From assembly GCF_049705945.1 (NCBI RefSeq), contig NZ_JBNAMV010000004.1, forward strand, positions 1,426,001-1,490,000: DNA of 64,000 nucleotides. The letters run 5' to 3'. The notes beneath the pieces are model-generated. The model was not told the origin of the DNA and did not search any database. It saw only the letters and a list, made by a program, of their open reading frames with translations. Positions within the stretch are counted from its first letter, which is position 1. Each line of letters opens with the position of its first letter. The translations under genes were made by a program, and so were the position numbers. Of this stretch, positions 42,994-51,908 are shown in pieces. This DNA comes from Salarchaeum japonicum_A. Its GTDB lineage: Archaea > Halobacteriota > Halobacteria > Halobacteriales > Halobacteriaceae.

Positions 42994-43884
42994 ATGCCAT
43001 CGTTCGAGGTCCCGGAGGTGGACTTCAGCCGGTACTCGAACCGCCAACTCCTCGTGCCACCGCTCGCCGCGCTCTTGGTGGCGTTGGTGGTTCTCGCCGG
43101 CGCGTTCGCCCTCACCGGGACACCGGTCCCCCTCGGAATCGAGTTCACGGGCGGGACCGAACTCACGGTCACGTCCCCCGCATCGCAATCAGCAGTCGTC
43201 TCGGCGTTCAGCGAGCACCCGCCGGAGGCCGTTCGCTCCATCCCCTCGCGGCCCGACACGTACGTGTTGACGTTCCAGGCGGAGACCGGACAGACGCAGG
43301 CCGCGCTCCAGGACTACATCCGTCAGCGCGTCGACTCCTCGTCCGTCCAGATGAGTCTCGAAGGCCTCCGCACCACGTCCGCGACGTTCGGCGCGAACAA
43401 CCAAGAGTTCGCGCTCATCGGCCTCCTCATCGCGTTCGGCGGTATGAGCGCCATCGTCTTCATCCTCTTTCGCTCGTTCATCCCGAGCCTCGCCGTCGTG
43501 GCGTCCGCGTTCAGCGACATCGTAATTCCGCTCGCCCTCATGAACCTCTTCGGTATCTCGCTCTCCCTGGGAACGGTCGCCGCGCTCCTGATGCTCATCG
43601 GGTACAGCGTCGACTCCGACATCCTCCTCACGAACCACGTACTCAGGCGCTCCGGGAGCTTCTACGAGAGCGTCGACCGCGCGTTCAAGACCGGCGCGAC
43701 GATGACGACCACGTCACTCATCGCGATGATCGTGATGACCATCGTCGCGTACGCGTTCGGCATCGAACTCCTGACCTCCATCGGGATGATACTCGCCTTC
43801 GGCCTCGCGACTGACCTGATGAACACCTACATGTTGAACCTCAGCCTGCTGCGCTGGTACAAGTACGAGGGGGTGGCGCGATGA
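42994..43884 (+). CDS. secF: Protein-export membrane protein SecF
   Basis: 296 residues with six membrane helices. It has the first-loop signature IEFTGGTELTV, the domain GYSVDSDILLTNHVLRR, and FKTGATMTTTSLIAMIVM. With SecD it aids late steps of Sec translocation, driven by the ion gradient. The stop overlaps the secD start by four bases (ATGA). The order secF then secD is typical of haloarchaea. Confidence 0.94.
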   Translation: MPSFEVPEVDFSRYSNRQLLVPPLAALLVALVVLAGAFALTGTPVPLGIEFTGGTELTVTSPASQSAVVSAFSEHPPEAVRSIPSRPDTYVLTFQAETGQTQAALQDYIRQRVDSSSVQMSLEGLRTTSATFGANNQEFALIGLLIAFGGMSAIVFILFRSFIPSLAVVASAFSDIVIPLALMNLFGISLSLGTVAALLMLIGYSVDSDILLTNHVLRRSGSFYESVDRAFKTGATMTTTSLIAMIVMTIVAYAFGIELLTSIGMILAFGLATDLMNTYMLNLSLLRWYKYEGVAR

Positions 43885-45410
43885 TTCGCGAGAACTGGCG
43901 CGTCGTCCTCCTCTGCGTGCTCGTCGTCGCCAGCGGTATCGCGCTGTTCGCGCCTGGCGTCGCGGGGAACGACGCCGGCACCGCGGCCGCGCAGCCGACG
44001 AACCTCCAGTACGGCATCCAGCTCGACGGCGGCACCCGCATCCGCGCGCCCGTCACCGGACTAACCGCCAGCGTCGACAACGTCACCGCAGACAACCAAC
44101 TCGACGTACAGAACACCGTCGCGAGCGAACTCGGCCTCGAACAGAGCCAGGTTCGCGCCCGCACCAATCTCGACACGGTCGAGGTGTACGCTGACGTGAA
44201 CGAGACGCCGTTCCGGAACGCGCTCGCCGCGACGAACCTCAGCGTGGAGAGCGTTCGCAGCGGGGTCACGCAGCCGACCCGGAACACCATCGTGGACGTC
44301 CTGCAGGACAAACTCGACCAGACGGGACTCGGCGGAACGACCGTCCAGCAGATAGAGTCCTCGCAGACCGGCGAGCACTACATCCTCGTCGAGGTCCCTG
44401 GCCAGAACGTTTCGAACGTCCGCCAGCTCGTCACCGAGCGCGGGAGCGTGCGCCAGGACGCGTACTTCCCGCGGAACGGCTCGATGGTGAACGAGACGGT
44501 GCTCACGTCGAGCGACCTCAAATCGGCGAGCATCGGCACGCCGTACCGCAGTCAGACGCTCGGTCCCGTCGTTCCGGTGACGCTCACGGAACCGGTCGCG
44601 CGGGACTTCGCGGCGGCGATGCAGGAGTACGGCTTCACGTCCGGCCAAGGCATCAGTAACTGTCAGTACCGGTCGAGTCCGAACGCGACCCAGTACTGCC
44701 TGCTCACGGTGAACGACGGCGAGGTCGTCTACTCGTCCTCGATGGGGTCGGACCTCGCGCGGAGCATGGAGAACGGTGACTTCGTGAAGAACCCGCAGTT
44801 CGTCATTCAGGCGGACTCGCTCGCGGACGCCCGCCAGCTCCAGATCGACCTGCGCGCCGGCGCGCTCCCCTCGACGCTCAACCTCGATAAGGGGACGACG
44901 TACTACATCTCGCCGAGCCTCGCGGAGCGGTTCAAGCCGCTGTCCTTCCTGACGGGACTCATCGCGGCGCTCGCGGTCGGACTCGTCGTCTACCTCCGCT
45001 ACGGTGAGGCGCGGGTGGCGGTGCCGATGGTCGCGACCGCGCTCTGTGAGGTCGTCGTCCTGCTCGGGTTCGCGTCGCTCACGCAGTTAGCGCTCGACCT
45101 CTCACACATCGCGGGGTTCATCGCGGTCATCGGAACGGGGGTGGACGACCTCATCATCATCGCCGACGAGGTGATGACCGAGGAGGTGTCCTCCAGTCGC
45201 GTGTTCCAGAGTCGGTTCCGGAAGGCGCTCTGGATCATCGGTGCCGCGGCCGCGACGACCATCATCGCGATGAGTCCGCTCGCGTTCCTGAGCCTCGGCG
45301 ACCTCCGCGGGTTCGCCATCGTCACCATCCTCGGCGTCCTCATCGGGGTGCTGGTGACGCGGCCGGCGTACGGTGACATCCTCCGCCGCCTCCTCACGGA
45401 CAACCGCTAA
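43881..45410 (+). CDS. secD: Protein-export membrane protein SecD
   Basis: 509 residues. The N-terminal helix is followed by QYGIQLDGGTRIRAP, a large extracytoplasmic P1 domain (about residues 45-330), and five further helices containing TGVDDLIIIADEVMTEE. Functions as the partner of SecF. Confidence 0.94.
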   Translation: MIRENWRVVLLCVLVVASGIALFAPGVAGNDAGTAAAQPTNLQYGIQLDGGTRIRAPVTGLTASVDNVTADNQLDVQNTVASELGLEQSQVRARTNLDTVEVYADVNETPFRNALAATNLSVESVRSGVTQPTRNTIVDVLQDKLDQTGLGGTTVQQIESSQTGEHYILVEVPGQNVSNVRQLVTERGSVRQDAYFPRNGSMVNETVLTSSDLKSASIGTPYRSQTLGPVVPVTLTEPVARDFAAAMQEYGFTSGQGISNCQYRSSPNATQYCLLTVNDGEVVYSSSMGSDLARSMENGDFVKNPQFVIQADSLADARQLQIDLRAGALPSTLNLDKGTTYYISPSLAERFKPLSFLTGLIAALAVGLVVYLRYGEARVAVPMVATALCEVVVLLGFASLTQLALDLSHIAGFIAVIGTGVDDLIIIADEVMTEEVSSSRVFQSRFRKALWIIGAAAATTIIAMSPLAFLSLGDLRGFAIVTILGVLIGVLVTRPAYGDILRRLLTDNR

Positions 45411-45449
45411 CCCGAACGCCTATTCTTCGACGCGCGCTTACGGTCGCCC

Positions 45450-46484
45450 ATGTATGTGCGTCGCGCCGCCGCCAGCGCCACGATTAGCTCCACCGGCCTC
45501 GTCGTCGTCGCTGTCGTCGTCGCGCAAGTCCTCCGGGTCGAACTGTCGCTCGCGGGTCTGGCAGTGGCAGGGCTCGGCGGAGCCGTCGGCCTCGCGGTGG
45601 CGGCGCTCGGCTACGTCGTCTACCGATTCGAGTTCACGGTCCGACAGACCGTCCGCATCGCGGCCTGGAACCTGCTCGGCGTCGTCGTCATCACGCTCGC
45701 GCTCGTCCTCATCTACGGCTATCAGGACGCGCTCGGGTCGCCGCCCGCCGCGCCCGTGTTCACCGGCACCGTCCTCGTCGCTATCAGCTCGCTCGCGCAC
45801 GTCCTCATCGGTATCAACGACGCGCGCCGCATCCGCGCCGGCGCGCTCGAACGCGAACGACAGAAGCTCTCCGTGCTCTCGCGGCTGGTGCGCCACGACC
45901 TCCGCACAATCAGCCAGTACCTGTACGGTGACGCGAGTCGCGCCCGCCACGCGGACACCCCCGAAGAGCGCGACGCGGTCGCGGACGACCTAGAGGAGAC
46001 GGCGGCCGATTTGGGCGGCCTGCACGACAACCTCCAGACGCTCCGCAAACTCGTCGAAACGAACAGAACGGACGCCGAACACGTCGATATCGTCGACCTC
46101 GTCGGTGACGCGGTCATCGGCGCACGCCAGGACTACCCGGATGCGAGTATCGACCTCGACGCGCCGGAGTCCGCGCCGGCGGTCGCGGGCGAGTACGTCG
46201 AAAGCGCCGTGCGCGAACTCGTGGAGAACGCGATAGAGCACACGGACGGCCCCGTTTCGGTCGCCGTCACCCGCGAGGACGGCTGGGTGTCGGTCGCCGT
46301 GCAGGACGAGGGCGCCGGCGTGCCGGAGAGCGAGCGCGAAATCGTGCTCGGCGAGCGCGAGGTGACGCAGTTGCGGCACGCGAGCGGGCTGGGTCTCTGG
46401 GTGGCGAAGTGGGTGGCGGACGCCTACGACGGCGACCTCTCCTTTGACGACGGCGTCGTCCGCCTGCGGTTCAGAAGTCGCTGA
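45450..46484 (+). CDS. Membrane sensor histidine kinase
   Basis: 344 residues. Four N-terminal membrane helices (about residues 10-120) are followed by the phospho-acceptor LVRHDLRTISQYL and the ATPase module: N box RELVENAIEHTDG, G1 QDEGAGVPES and G2 ASGLGLWVAKWVAD. It has no PAS or receiver domain, so the signal is sensed by the membrane part. No response regulator is adjacent. The end overlaps nucS by 14 bases. Confidence 0.9.
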   Translation: MYVRRAAASATISSTGLVVVAVVVAQVLRVELSLAGLAVAGLGGAVGLAVAALGYVVYRFEFTVRQTVRIAAWNLLGVVVITLALVLIYGYQDALGSPPAAPVFTGTVLVAISSLAHVLIGINDARRIRAGALERERQKLSVLSRLVRHDLRTISQYLYGDASRARHADTPEERDAVADDLEETAADLGGLHDNLQTLRKLVETNRTDAEHVDIVDLVGDAVIGARQDYPDASIDLDAPESAPAVAGEYVESAVRELVENAIEHTDGPVSVAVTREDGWVSVAVQDEGAGVPESEREIVLGEREVTQLRHASGLGLWVAKWVADAYDGDLSFDDGVVRLRFRSR

Positions 46485-47220
46485 GCTTCGCGTCCGTCGT
46501 GCCGGTGGCGTCCCGGTCGAACTCCGCGAGCTCCACGAACTCCAGGCCGGAATCCCGGAGCGCCCGCCGCACGCGCTCGGACGCGGAAGGAGCGACCAGC
46601 ATTCCCCGAACTTCGTCGTTGTCCTCGTAGAGCGAGACGTACCGCTTCAGTTGGTCGAAGTGGTTGAGGGTCGCCTGGATGCGCTTCACCTCGATTACCA
46701 CGGGGTTGCCGTCCGCGTCGGTGGCGAAGAAGTCGATGAAGCCGTACTTGGTCTCGCGTTCGTGTTCGACGATTCGCAAGCCGTCTTCGAGTTCGTTCGG
46801 ATGGGCTTCGATGTAGGCGTGCATCTCGTCCTCGGTGCCCGATTCCTCGTACTCGGCGGCGTCGTCCGCGTCGTAGCGAGTGACACCGTAGGCGTCGATG
46901 AGTCGGACTTCGACGCGCTCGCGGGGGTTGACGCGGCGCGCGACGACGACGAGGTCGCCGTCGGACTCCCGAGCGGAGACGGTGCCGCCGGCGGGCATCC
47001 AGTTCACGGGCTTGTGGCCGTCCGGCTGATGCACGAGCAGGGTGCCGTCGGGCTTACACACGAGCAGGCGGTCGCCGGGACCGAGATAGCCGGAGGTGCG
47101 GCCGTCGTATTCGACCTCGCACTCGGCCTGCAGCGTCACTATCGCGCCCTCGTGGAGTCCGGTCTCCACGACGTTCGCGAGCGTCTCCGCGTCCGGGCTG
47201 TCGTAGTGCTCGGCCGCCAT
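46471..47220 (-). CDS. nucS: Endonuclease NucS
   Basis: 249 residues. The N-terminal DNA-binding half contains GDRLLVCKPDGTLLVHQPDG and the C-terminal half is a PD-(D/E)XK nuclease (GFIDFFATDADG, VVIEVKRIQATLNHFDQL). NucS/EndoMS cuts mismatched or branched DNA and interacts with PCNA in archaea. I see no clear PIP box at the C-terminus. Confidence 0.93.
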   Translation of the reverse strand: MAAEHYDSPDAETLANVVETGLHEGAIVTLQAECEVEYDGRTSGYLGPGDRLLVCKPDGTLLVHQPDGHKPVNWMPAGGTVSARESDGDLVVVARRVNPRERVEVRLIDAYGVTRYDADDAAEYEESGTEDEMHAYIEAHPNELEDGLRIVEHERETKYGFIDFFATDADGNPVVIEVKRIQATLNHFDQLKRYVSLYEDNDEVRGMLVAPSASERVRRALRDSGLEFVELAEFDRDATGTTDAKLSDF

Positions 47221-47301
47221 CTCTCGAGTGATGGCGCGCGGCCCGCTTAAGGAGTGCGTTCGAACGCTACACGTAACTCGGTCCGCGTCCACCACTCGGT
47301 C

Positions 47302-47691
47302 GTGCAGATAACGCTGTTCGGCTACGAGTTCGCGCTCGACGACGCGTCCGTGGACGCCTCGGAGGCCGCGGTCCGCGAGCAGCTCCGCGAGTACGAGGCC
47401 GGCGAGCGCCGCTCCTTCGATGTCGATATCGACTATCCCGATACGTTCACGGGCGACGTGATGCGGGCGATGGAACGGATTCCGTACGGCGAAACCCGGA
47501 CGTACGGCGACCTCGCCGGCGAACTCGACACCGCCGCGGTCGCGGTCGGCCAAGCCTGCGGCCGCAACCCCGTCGCCGTCGTCGTGCCGTGTCATCGCGT
47601 CGTCGGTGCGGACGGCGGCCTCGGCGGGTACTCGGCGTCCGGCGGCACGGACGCGAAACGCCGCCTCCTCGAACACGAGGGAGCGCGCTGA
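47302..47691 (+). CDS. ogt: Methylated-DNA-protein-cysteine methyltransferase
   Basis: 129 residues from GTG at 47302. The active-site VVVPCHRVVGADGGLGGYS is complete, preceded by the helix-turn-helix IPYGETRTYGDLA. It removes alkyl groups from O6-guanine by transfer to its Cys. The N-terminal domain is short. It sits divergent to nucS, so two DNA-repair genes are adjacent. Confidence 0.9.
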   Translation: MQITLFGYEFALDDASVDASEAAVREQLREYEAGERRSFDVDIDYPDTFTGDVMRAMERIPYGETRTYGDLAGELDTAAVAVGQACGRNPVAVVVPCHRVVGADGGLGGYSASGGTDAKRRLLEHEGAR

Positions 47692-47728
47692 CCCCGCGTT
47701 ATTTCTCGGTTCGTGCGCGTTCACGGGT

Positions 47729-48313
47729 ATGTTCCCGGAAACGTTCGAGACGGACCGCCTGCGGTTCGAGCGACTCTGCCGCGACCGCGTCGACGTTCGC
47801 GAGTACTACGACCACGCTTCCCACCGGAACCCCAGCATCGAGCCCGAAACCCGGTACTTGCCGTGGAACCCGGTCGCGACGATGGGGGACGCCGCCGCCC
47901 GCATCGACGACTTCGCGGAGCAGTGGCGGGCGCGCGAGCGCGCGGAGTGGGTGATTCGCCCACGGTCGGGCGAGGACGGCGCGGGCGCGTTCGCCGGCAC
48001 CGCGACCATCATCACCGAGTGGGAGAAAGATCTCGCCGTCCTCGGCGTCTGGCTGCGCGAACCGTTCTGGGGGCGGCGGTACTCCGGCGAGCGCGCGGAC
48101 GCCCTCCTCGAAATCGCGTTCGACGCGCTGGACGTGGGTTGCGTCGCGATTCCCGTGCACGGCGAGAACGAGAAGTCGCGGCGCGCGGTCGAGCGATACG
48201 TCGAGCGCCACGGCGGCCGCTACGAGGGCAGACTCCGCCACCACGCCGGTCGCTTCGACGAACCCGCTGACCACCACCGGTTCTCCATCACGCGCGCCGA
48301 GTACGACGCCTAG
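47729..48313 (+). CDS. GNAT acetyltransferase (RimJ/RimL-like)
   Basis: 194 residues from ATG MFPETFETDRLRFERL. The RimJ/RimL opening is clear and the acetyl-CoA loop is WGRRYSGERADALLE, followed by VGCVAIPVHGENEKSRRAVE. It may acetylate a protein N-terminus or a small amine. It overlaps the convergent rnhB by four bases. Confidence 0.88.
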   Translation: MFPETFETDRLRFERLCRDRVDVREYYDHASHRNPSIEPETRYLPWNPVATMGDAAARIDDFAEQWRARERAEWVIRPRSGEDGAGAFAGTATIITEWEKDLAVLGVWLREPFWGRRYSGERADALLEIAFDALDVGCVAIPVHGENEKSRRAVERYVERHGGRYEGRLRHHAGRFDEPADHHRFSITRAEYDA

Positions 48314-48966
48314 AACTCCGCGAGCGCGGACTGCTCGGCCGCCGCGAGCACGTCCTCGCACGTGCTCCACGACGACCGCGCGCACGCCGGGAGGTCCCCC
48401 TGTTCGCGGACGTACTCGGCGAGGAACTCCCTGGTACGCGGGTCGCTCGGGTAGCCGCTTCCCACGTCGCCGTACTCGTCCGCGAGCGTCTCGACGTGCG
48501 CGTCCCGCGCGACCTTCGCGACGACGCTCGCCGCCGCCACCAGCGCGTAGGCGTCGTCCGCGCCGTGCTCCGCGTCGACCGACACCTCGTCGTCGGCCGT
48601 CTCGCGAACGCGCGCGGCGAACCGCTCCTCGGACGTGTCGCCGGCGTCCACGATTCCCCGGCCGTCCGCGCTCGCGGCGTCTGCGGCGTTCGCGGCGTCG
48701 ATAGCCGCGGCGTGCGCGTTCACGGTGAGCGTGTTCATGTCGGTCGCGGGGTCGTCGATGCGGTCGACCGGGATTTCGGCCACGCCGATTCGGACGCCGT
48801 CGCGAGCGCGGAGCGCGGCGTCGAGTTCTTCGCGTCGGTCGGGGCTGAGTTTCTTCGAGTCCCGGAGCCCGTCCGGGAGGTCTCGGGGGTCGGCGACGAC
48901 GCACGCGGCGAACATCGACCCGAGCACGGGCCCCTTCCCGGCCTCGTCCACGCCGAACCTATACAT
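48310..48966 (-). CDS. rnhB: Ribonuclease HII
   Basis: 218 residues. The catalytic GVDEAGKGPVLGSM is at the N-terminus; the later acids occur near DSKKLSPDRREEL and AEHGADDAYALVAAASVVAKVARD. It removes RNA from RNA-DNA hybrids and single ribonucleotides. Its start overlaps the end of pus10 by eight bases, giving a pus10-rnhB operon. Confidence 0.94.
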   Translation of the reverse strand: MYRFGVDEAGKGPVLGSMFAACVVADPRDLPDGLRDSKKLSPDRREELDAALRARDGVRIGVAEIPVDRIDDPATDMNTLTVNAHAAAIDAANAADAASADGRGIVDAGDTSEERFAARVRETADDEVSVDAEHGADDAYALVAAASVVAKVARDAHVETLADEYGDVGSGYPSDPRTREFLAEYVREQGDLPACARSSWSTCEDVLAAAEQSALAEF

Positions 48967-50239
48967 CGAGGAAGAACTCGTCGCGCTCGAACGGCTCGTT
49001 TTCGCCCTCGACGGCGACCACGTCGAGCGCCGTCACGACCGCGGGCGTGTCGAGGAGTCCGGCGAGGCTCGGGGTCGTTCGGCCGTCGTCGCCGCTCACG
49101 AGTTCTTTGATGTAGAGACCGCCCTCGCCGAGCACCTCGACGGTCGCGTGCGTCTCGTCCGATAGGTCGCCGGAGATGTCGAGCACCGTGCGCTCCCGCA
49201 CCTTGTCCGCGCGGCGGTGGGAGACGCGTTCGGGCGTGCGCTGCTCGACGGTCGCGCCGTCGAGGTCGTCGAGCGCGGCCGCGAAGTCCTCGGGGTCGAC
49301 GGGCGCGTCGAACTCGATTTCGGCCCGGTAGGTCTTGTCCGCGTCGTGTTCCTTCACGCGCTCGACCATCTCGTAGGTCGCGAGCCGCAGCCCCTCGACT
49401 TCGGCCTTCCCGCCCGCGAACGCGTTGATTTCCCCCTCCAAGTCGTCGGCGTCGAGCAGTCGCTTCTCGGGGTTCTTCACTTCGACGACGAACGGCCGGC
49501 CCGTCCCGAGCATCAGCGCGTCGATGTCCTCCCTGCCTGCGCCGTGGAACTTCGACTCCGTGCCGTCCATCGCGTCCTCCACGACGGGCGCGGTCAGTTG
49601 TTCGACGCTCAGCGGATACTGGTAGCCCGTGCCCTTGCAGGTCGGACACACCGTGTCGTCGCGCAACCCGCCGCCGCCGCAGTCGCCACAGGGCCACTCC
49701 GTCTGCGGGATGCCGCGCGCGAGCTTTCGATACCGTCCGTAGACGAACGCGGGGTTCACCTGCACGTCCACCGCGCCGTCGTCGAGGTCGACGACCGCGA
49801 GCACGTCCGGCCGGTCGAAGTCCACGTCCGCGCCCGTCTGCTGCCCGACGCGCTTGCCGACCTCGCGGTTGAACTCGGACTTGAACGCCTCGCCCGCGTC
49901 CGCATCGAGGCCCGCGGACTCCCGGAGGAGGCGTTCGTTCTCCTCGACCAGCGGCGGCGTCCGCGTGCCGACCTGGTAGGACGCGAACTCCGTGTCCCCG
50001 AGTTCGTCCGCGATGCGCTCGGCCCACTCGTCGAACTCGCTCGACAAGCCCTCACACACCCAGCAGTCCTCCCCGGGTTCGTAGGGGTCGTCGTCGTCGA
50101 TGGCGGCCGCCGTCCGCAGCGCACGTCCGCGCTCGCGGTTCGTCAACCCGAAACTCCGCTCCGCGAAACACCGCCCCAGGCAGGGGTCGCAGACCGGGCC
50201 TTCGGCCACGACCGCGCGCGCGTCCTCGATAACACTCAT
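48959..50239 (-). CDS. pus10: tRNA pseudouridine synthase Pus10
   Basis: 426 residues. The N-terminal THUMP-like region has a four-Cys zinc site (CDPCLGRC, then CWVC). The catalytic part has DIDALMLGTGRPFVVEVKNP with the catalytic Asp, and a further CGDCGGGG/CPTCKGTG zinc knuckle. It makes pseudouridine 54 and 55 in archaeal tRNA. It is divergent from trmY, which methylates the position-54 product. Confidence 0.94.
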   Translation of the reverse strand: MSVIEDARAVVAEGPVCDPCLGRCFAERSFGLTNRERGRALRTAAAIDDDDPYEPGEDCWVCEGLSSEFDEWAERIADELGDTEFASYQVGTRTPPLVEENERLLRESAGLDADAGEAFKSEFNREVGKRVGQQTGADVDFDRPDVLAVVDLDDGAVDVQVNPAFVYGRYRKLARGIPQTEWPCGDCGGGGLRDDTVCPTCKGTGYQYPLSVEQLTAPVVEDAMDGTESKFHGAGREDIDALMLGTGRPFVVEVKNPEKRLLDADDLEGEINAFAGGKAEVEGLRLATYEMVERVKEHDADKTYRAEIEFDAPVDPEDFAAALDDLDGATVEQRTPERVSHRRADKVRERTVLDISGDLSDETHATVEVLGEGGLYIKELVSGDDGRTTPSLAGLLDTPAVVTALDVVAVEGENEPFERDEFFLDV

Positions 50240-50310
50240 ACCTCGATTTCGGCCGGACGCCCACGTAGCCCTTTCGACGCACCTTTGCGAGCACGCCCGA
50301 ACCCACGGGT

Positions 50311-50904
50311 ATGCGCGAGTTCATCGTCCTCGGCCACGACGCCCCCACGGACGCCGAGTTCTCCCTCGATTCGCTCCCGAACGCCGGCCGCCTCGACCTC
50401 CTCTGTCGCTGCATCGGCTCCGGTCTCTTCCTCAGTCACGACATCCGCGACGCCGTCCAAGTCCACCTCGTCCTCCAGGACGAACTCACCGTGCGCTTCG
50501 ACTCCCGCGACCTCCGGAACGCCCGGCCCGACGAACGCAACCTCGCCGGGCTCGTCCGGAACGCGTTGGACCACAAGAACGAGGCCATCGGCCACCGGGA
50601 AGCCGAACCCAGCCCCGGCGTGTTCCTCTCCAAACGCGGCCTCGAACCCACGCTCGACCGCATCGCCGACCGAGCTACCGTCGCCCACCTCCACGAGGAC
50701 GGCCAGCCACTCGCCGACGCCGAACCCCCCGAACACCCCGCGTTCGTCCTCTCCGACCACAACGACTTCACCCCCACAGAAGCAGACCTCATCGCCGAGC
50801 ACGCCGACCAACGCGTCCGCGTCGGCCCGCACGCAATCCACGCCGACCACACAATCGCCGTCGCGAACAACTACCTCGACACCGACGCCTACACCACCTA
50901 CTAG
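50311..50904 (+). CDS. trmY: tRNA (pseudouridine-54-N1)-methyltransferase TrmY
   Basis: 197 residues. A SPOUT-fold methylase starting REFIVLGHDAPTDAEFSLDSL, with the SAM-binding knot in AFVLSDHNDFTPTE near the C-terminus. It turns pseudouridine 54 into N1-methylpseudouridine. Its start is 71 bases from that of pus10, so the pathway is in one divergent unit. The tRNA-Pro gene follows 47 bases after its stop. Confidence 0.94.
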   Translation: MREFIVLGHDAPTDAEFSLDSLPNAGRLDLLCRCIGSGLFLSHDIRDAVQVHLVLQDELTVRFDSRDLRNARPDERNLAGLVRNALDHKNEAIGHREAEPSPGVFLSKRGLEPTLDRIADRATVAHLHEDGQPLADAEPPEHPAFVLSDHNDFTPTEADLIAEHADQRVRVGPHAIHADHTIAVANNYLDTDAYTTY

Positions 50905-50951
50905 CCCGCTTCGGAAGGGTTAAAGGCAAACCAGACCGTACGAGAAAACGC

Positions 50952-51024
50952 GGGCCGGTGGGGTAGCTTGGTATCCTTCGGCCTTCGGGTGGCCGTAACC
51001 GCGATTCAAATTCGCGCCGGCCCA
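50952..51024 (+). tRNA. tRNA-Pro (CGG)
   Basis: Full cloverleaf: acceptor GGGCCGG/CCGGCCC, anticodon stem CGGCC/GGCCG with loop TTCGGGT (anticodon CGG), T stem CGCGA/TCGCG around TTCAAAT, discriminator A, no encoded CCA. The provirus-like region starts directly downstream, so the gene's 3' end is the likely left attachment site. I find no second copy of the 3' end in the window. Confidence 0.95.
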
Positions 51025-51088
51025 CTACACATATACCCCTTTTCCCGCATTCACTGACACGTAGCGGCCGCTCTACGAGGTGGTCCGC

Positions 51089-51199
51089 GTGAGCACTCAG
51101 GCTCACGACGACACACCCATCTGCGATTACTGCGGCGGCTACATCCGACACCGCGGGCAACTTTGCCCCGCACTCGACAACGGGGTGTGCCGCCCGTGA
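51089..51199 (+). CDS. 36-residue zinc-finger microprotein
   Basis: From GTG at 51089. It encodes STQAHDDTPICDYCGGYIRH and ends LCPALDNGVCRP. Four Cys in CxxC and CxxxxxxxC arrangement suggest one zinc knuckle. The stop overlaps the next GTG (GTGA). Likely an early viral DNA- or RNA-binding protein; inferred. Confidence 0.6.
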   Translation: MSTQAHDDTPICDYCGGYIRHRGQLCPALDNGVCRP

Positions 51200-51315
51200 C
51201 GTGCTACTGCGACGGCCCACCCGTCCGCCAGCACGACGAACGCAACAACCCCTACTGCGGCCGCTGTGGCGCGATGCTCACCAGCGCAACGAACGACGCA
51301 TGGAGGGGGCCATGA
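51196..51315 (+). CDS. 39-residue zinc-ribbon microprotein
   Basis: From GTG at 51196, sharing GTGA with the previous stop. It has CYC near the start and CGRCGAML in the middle, so two Cys pairs can bind one zinc. Its last four bases overlap the start of the SWIM protein (ATGA). The coupling of three such genes supports real translation. Confidence 0.6.
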   Translation: MTCYCDGPPVRQHDERNNPYCGRCGAMLTSATNDAWRGP

Positions 51316-51770
51316 TTCCGCTCGACTTCATCAGCGAACGCGACGACGAGACGGAGTCCTGGACGCGGAGCGACCCACTCCACGCCGTCATCCGCCCCCA
51401 CAACGGAGCCACCTGGGACGTGAAACTCCCCGGCGGCGACTGGCACGAAGTCCACATCCGTCGTGAACGCGGCGCGTGGAGCGGCACGTGCGACTGCAAG
51501 GGCTGGGAGTACCGCGACAGCCATCGCTCCCCCTGCGCCCACCTCTGCGCGCTCCGACGCGCCCACTGGACGGCCGAGAACCAACCCACCGACCCCGCCG
51601 GCCGCGACACCTACGGCAACCACGTCCACATCCCCGACGCCGGCGACGACCTCGACGACACTGACCCCACCGCGTCCGCCGCTCGCGCCGACGGTGGCCG
51701 CATCGTCGAACCCGAGCCCGTCGAGCGGCCCGCTGACCTGCAGATGGAACCGAGGTGGACGGGCCGATGA
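51312..51770 (+). CDS. SWIM zinc-finger protein
   Basis: 152 residues. A beta-rich start (ATWDVKLPGGDWHEVHIRRE) runs into the SWIM motif: CDCKGWEYRDSHRSPCAHLCAL, that is CxC then a spaced CxH. The C-terminal part is acidic and disordered. SWIM domains bind DNA or proteins and occur in haloviral and plasmid genes. Role here unknown. Confidence 0.82.
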   Translation: MIPLDFISERDDETESWTRSDPLHAVIRPHNGATWDVKLPGGDWHEVHIRRERGAWSGTCDCKGWEYRDSHRSPCAHLCALRRAHWTAENQPTDPAGRDTYGNHVHIPDAGDDLDDTDPTASAARADGGRIVEPEPVERPADLQMEPRWTGR

Positions 51771-51898
51771 CTGGCCTCGCACGCGCACACCTGCCCGCGC
51801 ACGAGTCTGGCAGCACGACAGGGGAGGGGGCTTCATACATACTGTCGAACCCCGCCCCGTCCCTGTGTTACGACCGTAATAATCGGGGGTGTCTGTAG
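51767..51898 (+). CDS. Possible 43-residue protein
   Basis: A short frame whose ATG overlaps the SWIM stop (ATGA) and which ends just before the next regulator. The composition is not distinctive (Ser/Gly/Asn-rich). The chain of overlaps is the only support, and the same bases likely include the promoter of the 51909 gene. Confidence 0.3.
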   Translation: MTGLARAHLPAHESGSTTGEGASYILSNPAPSLCYDRNNRGCL

Positions 51899-51908
51899 CG
51901 TGGGTCGT

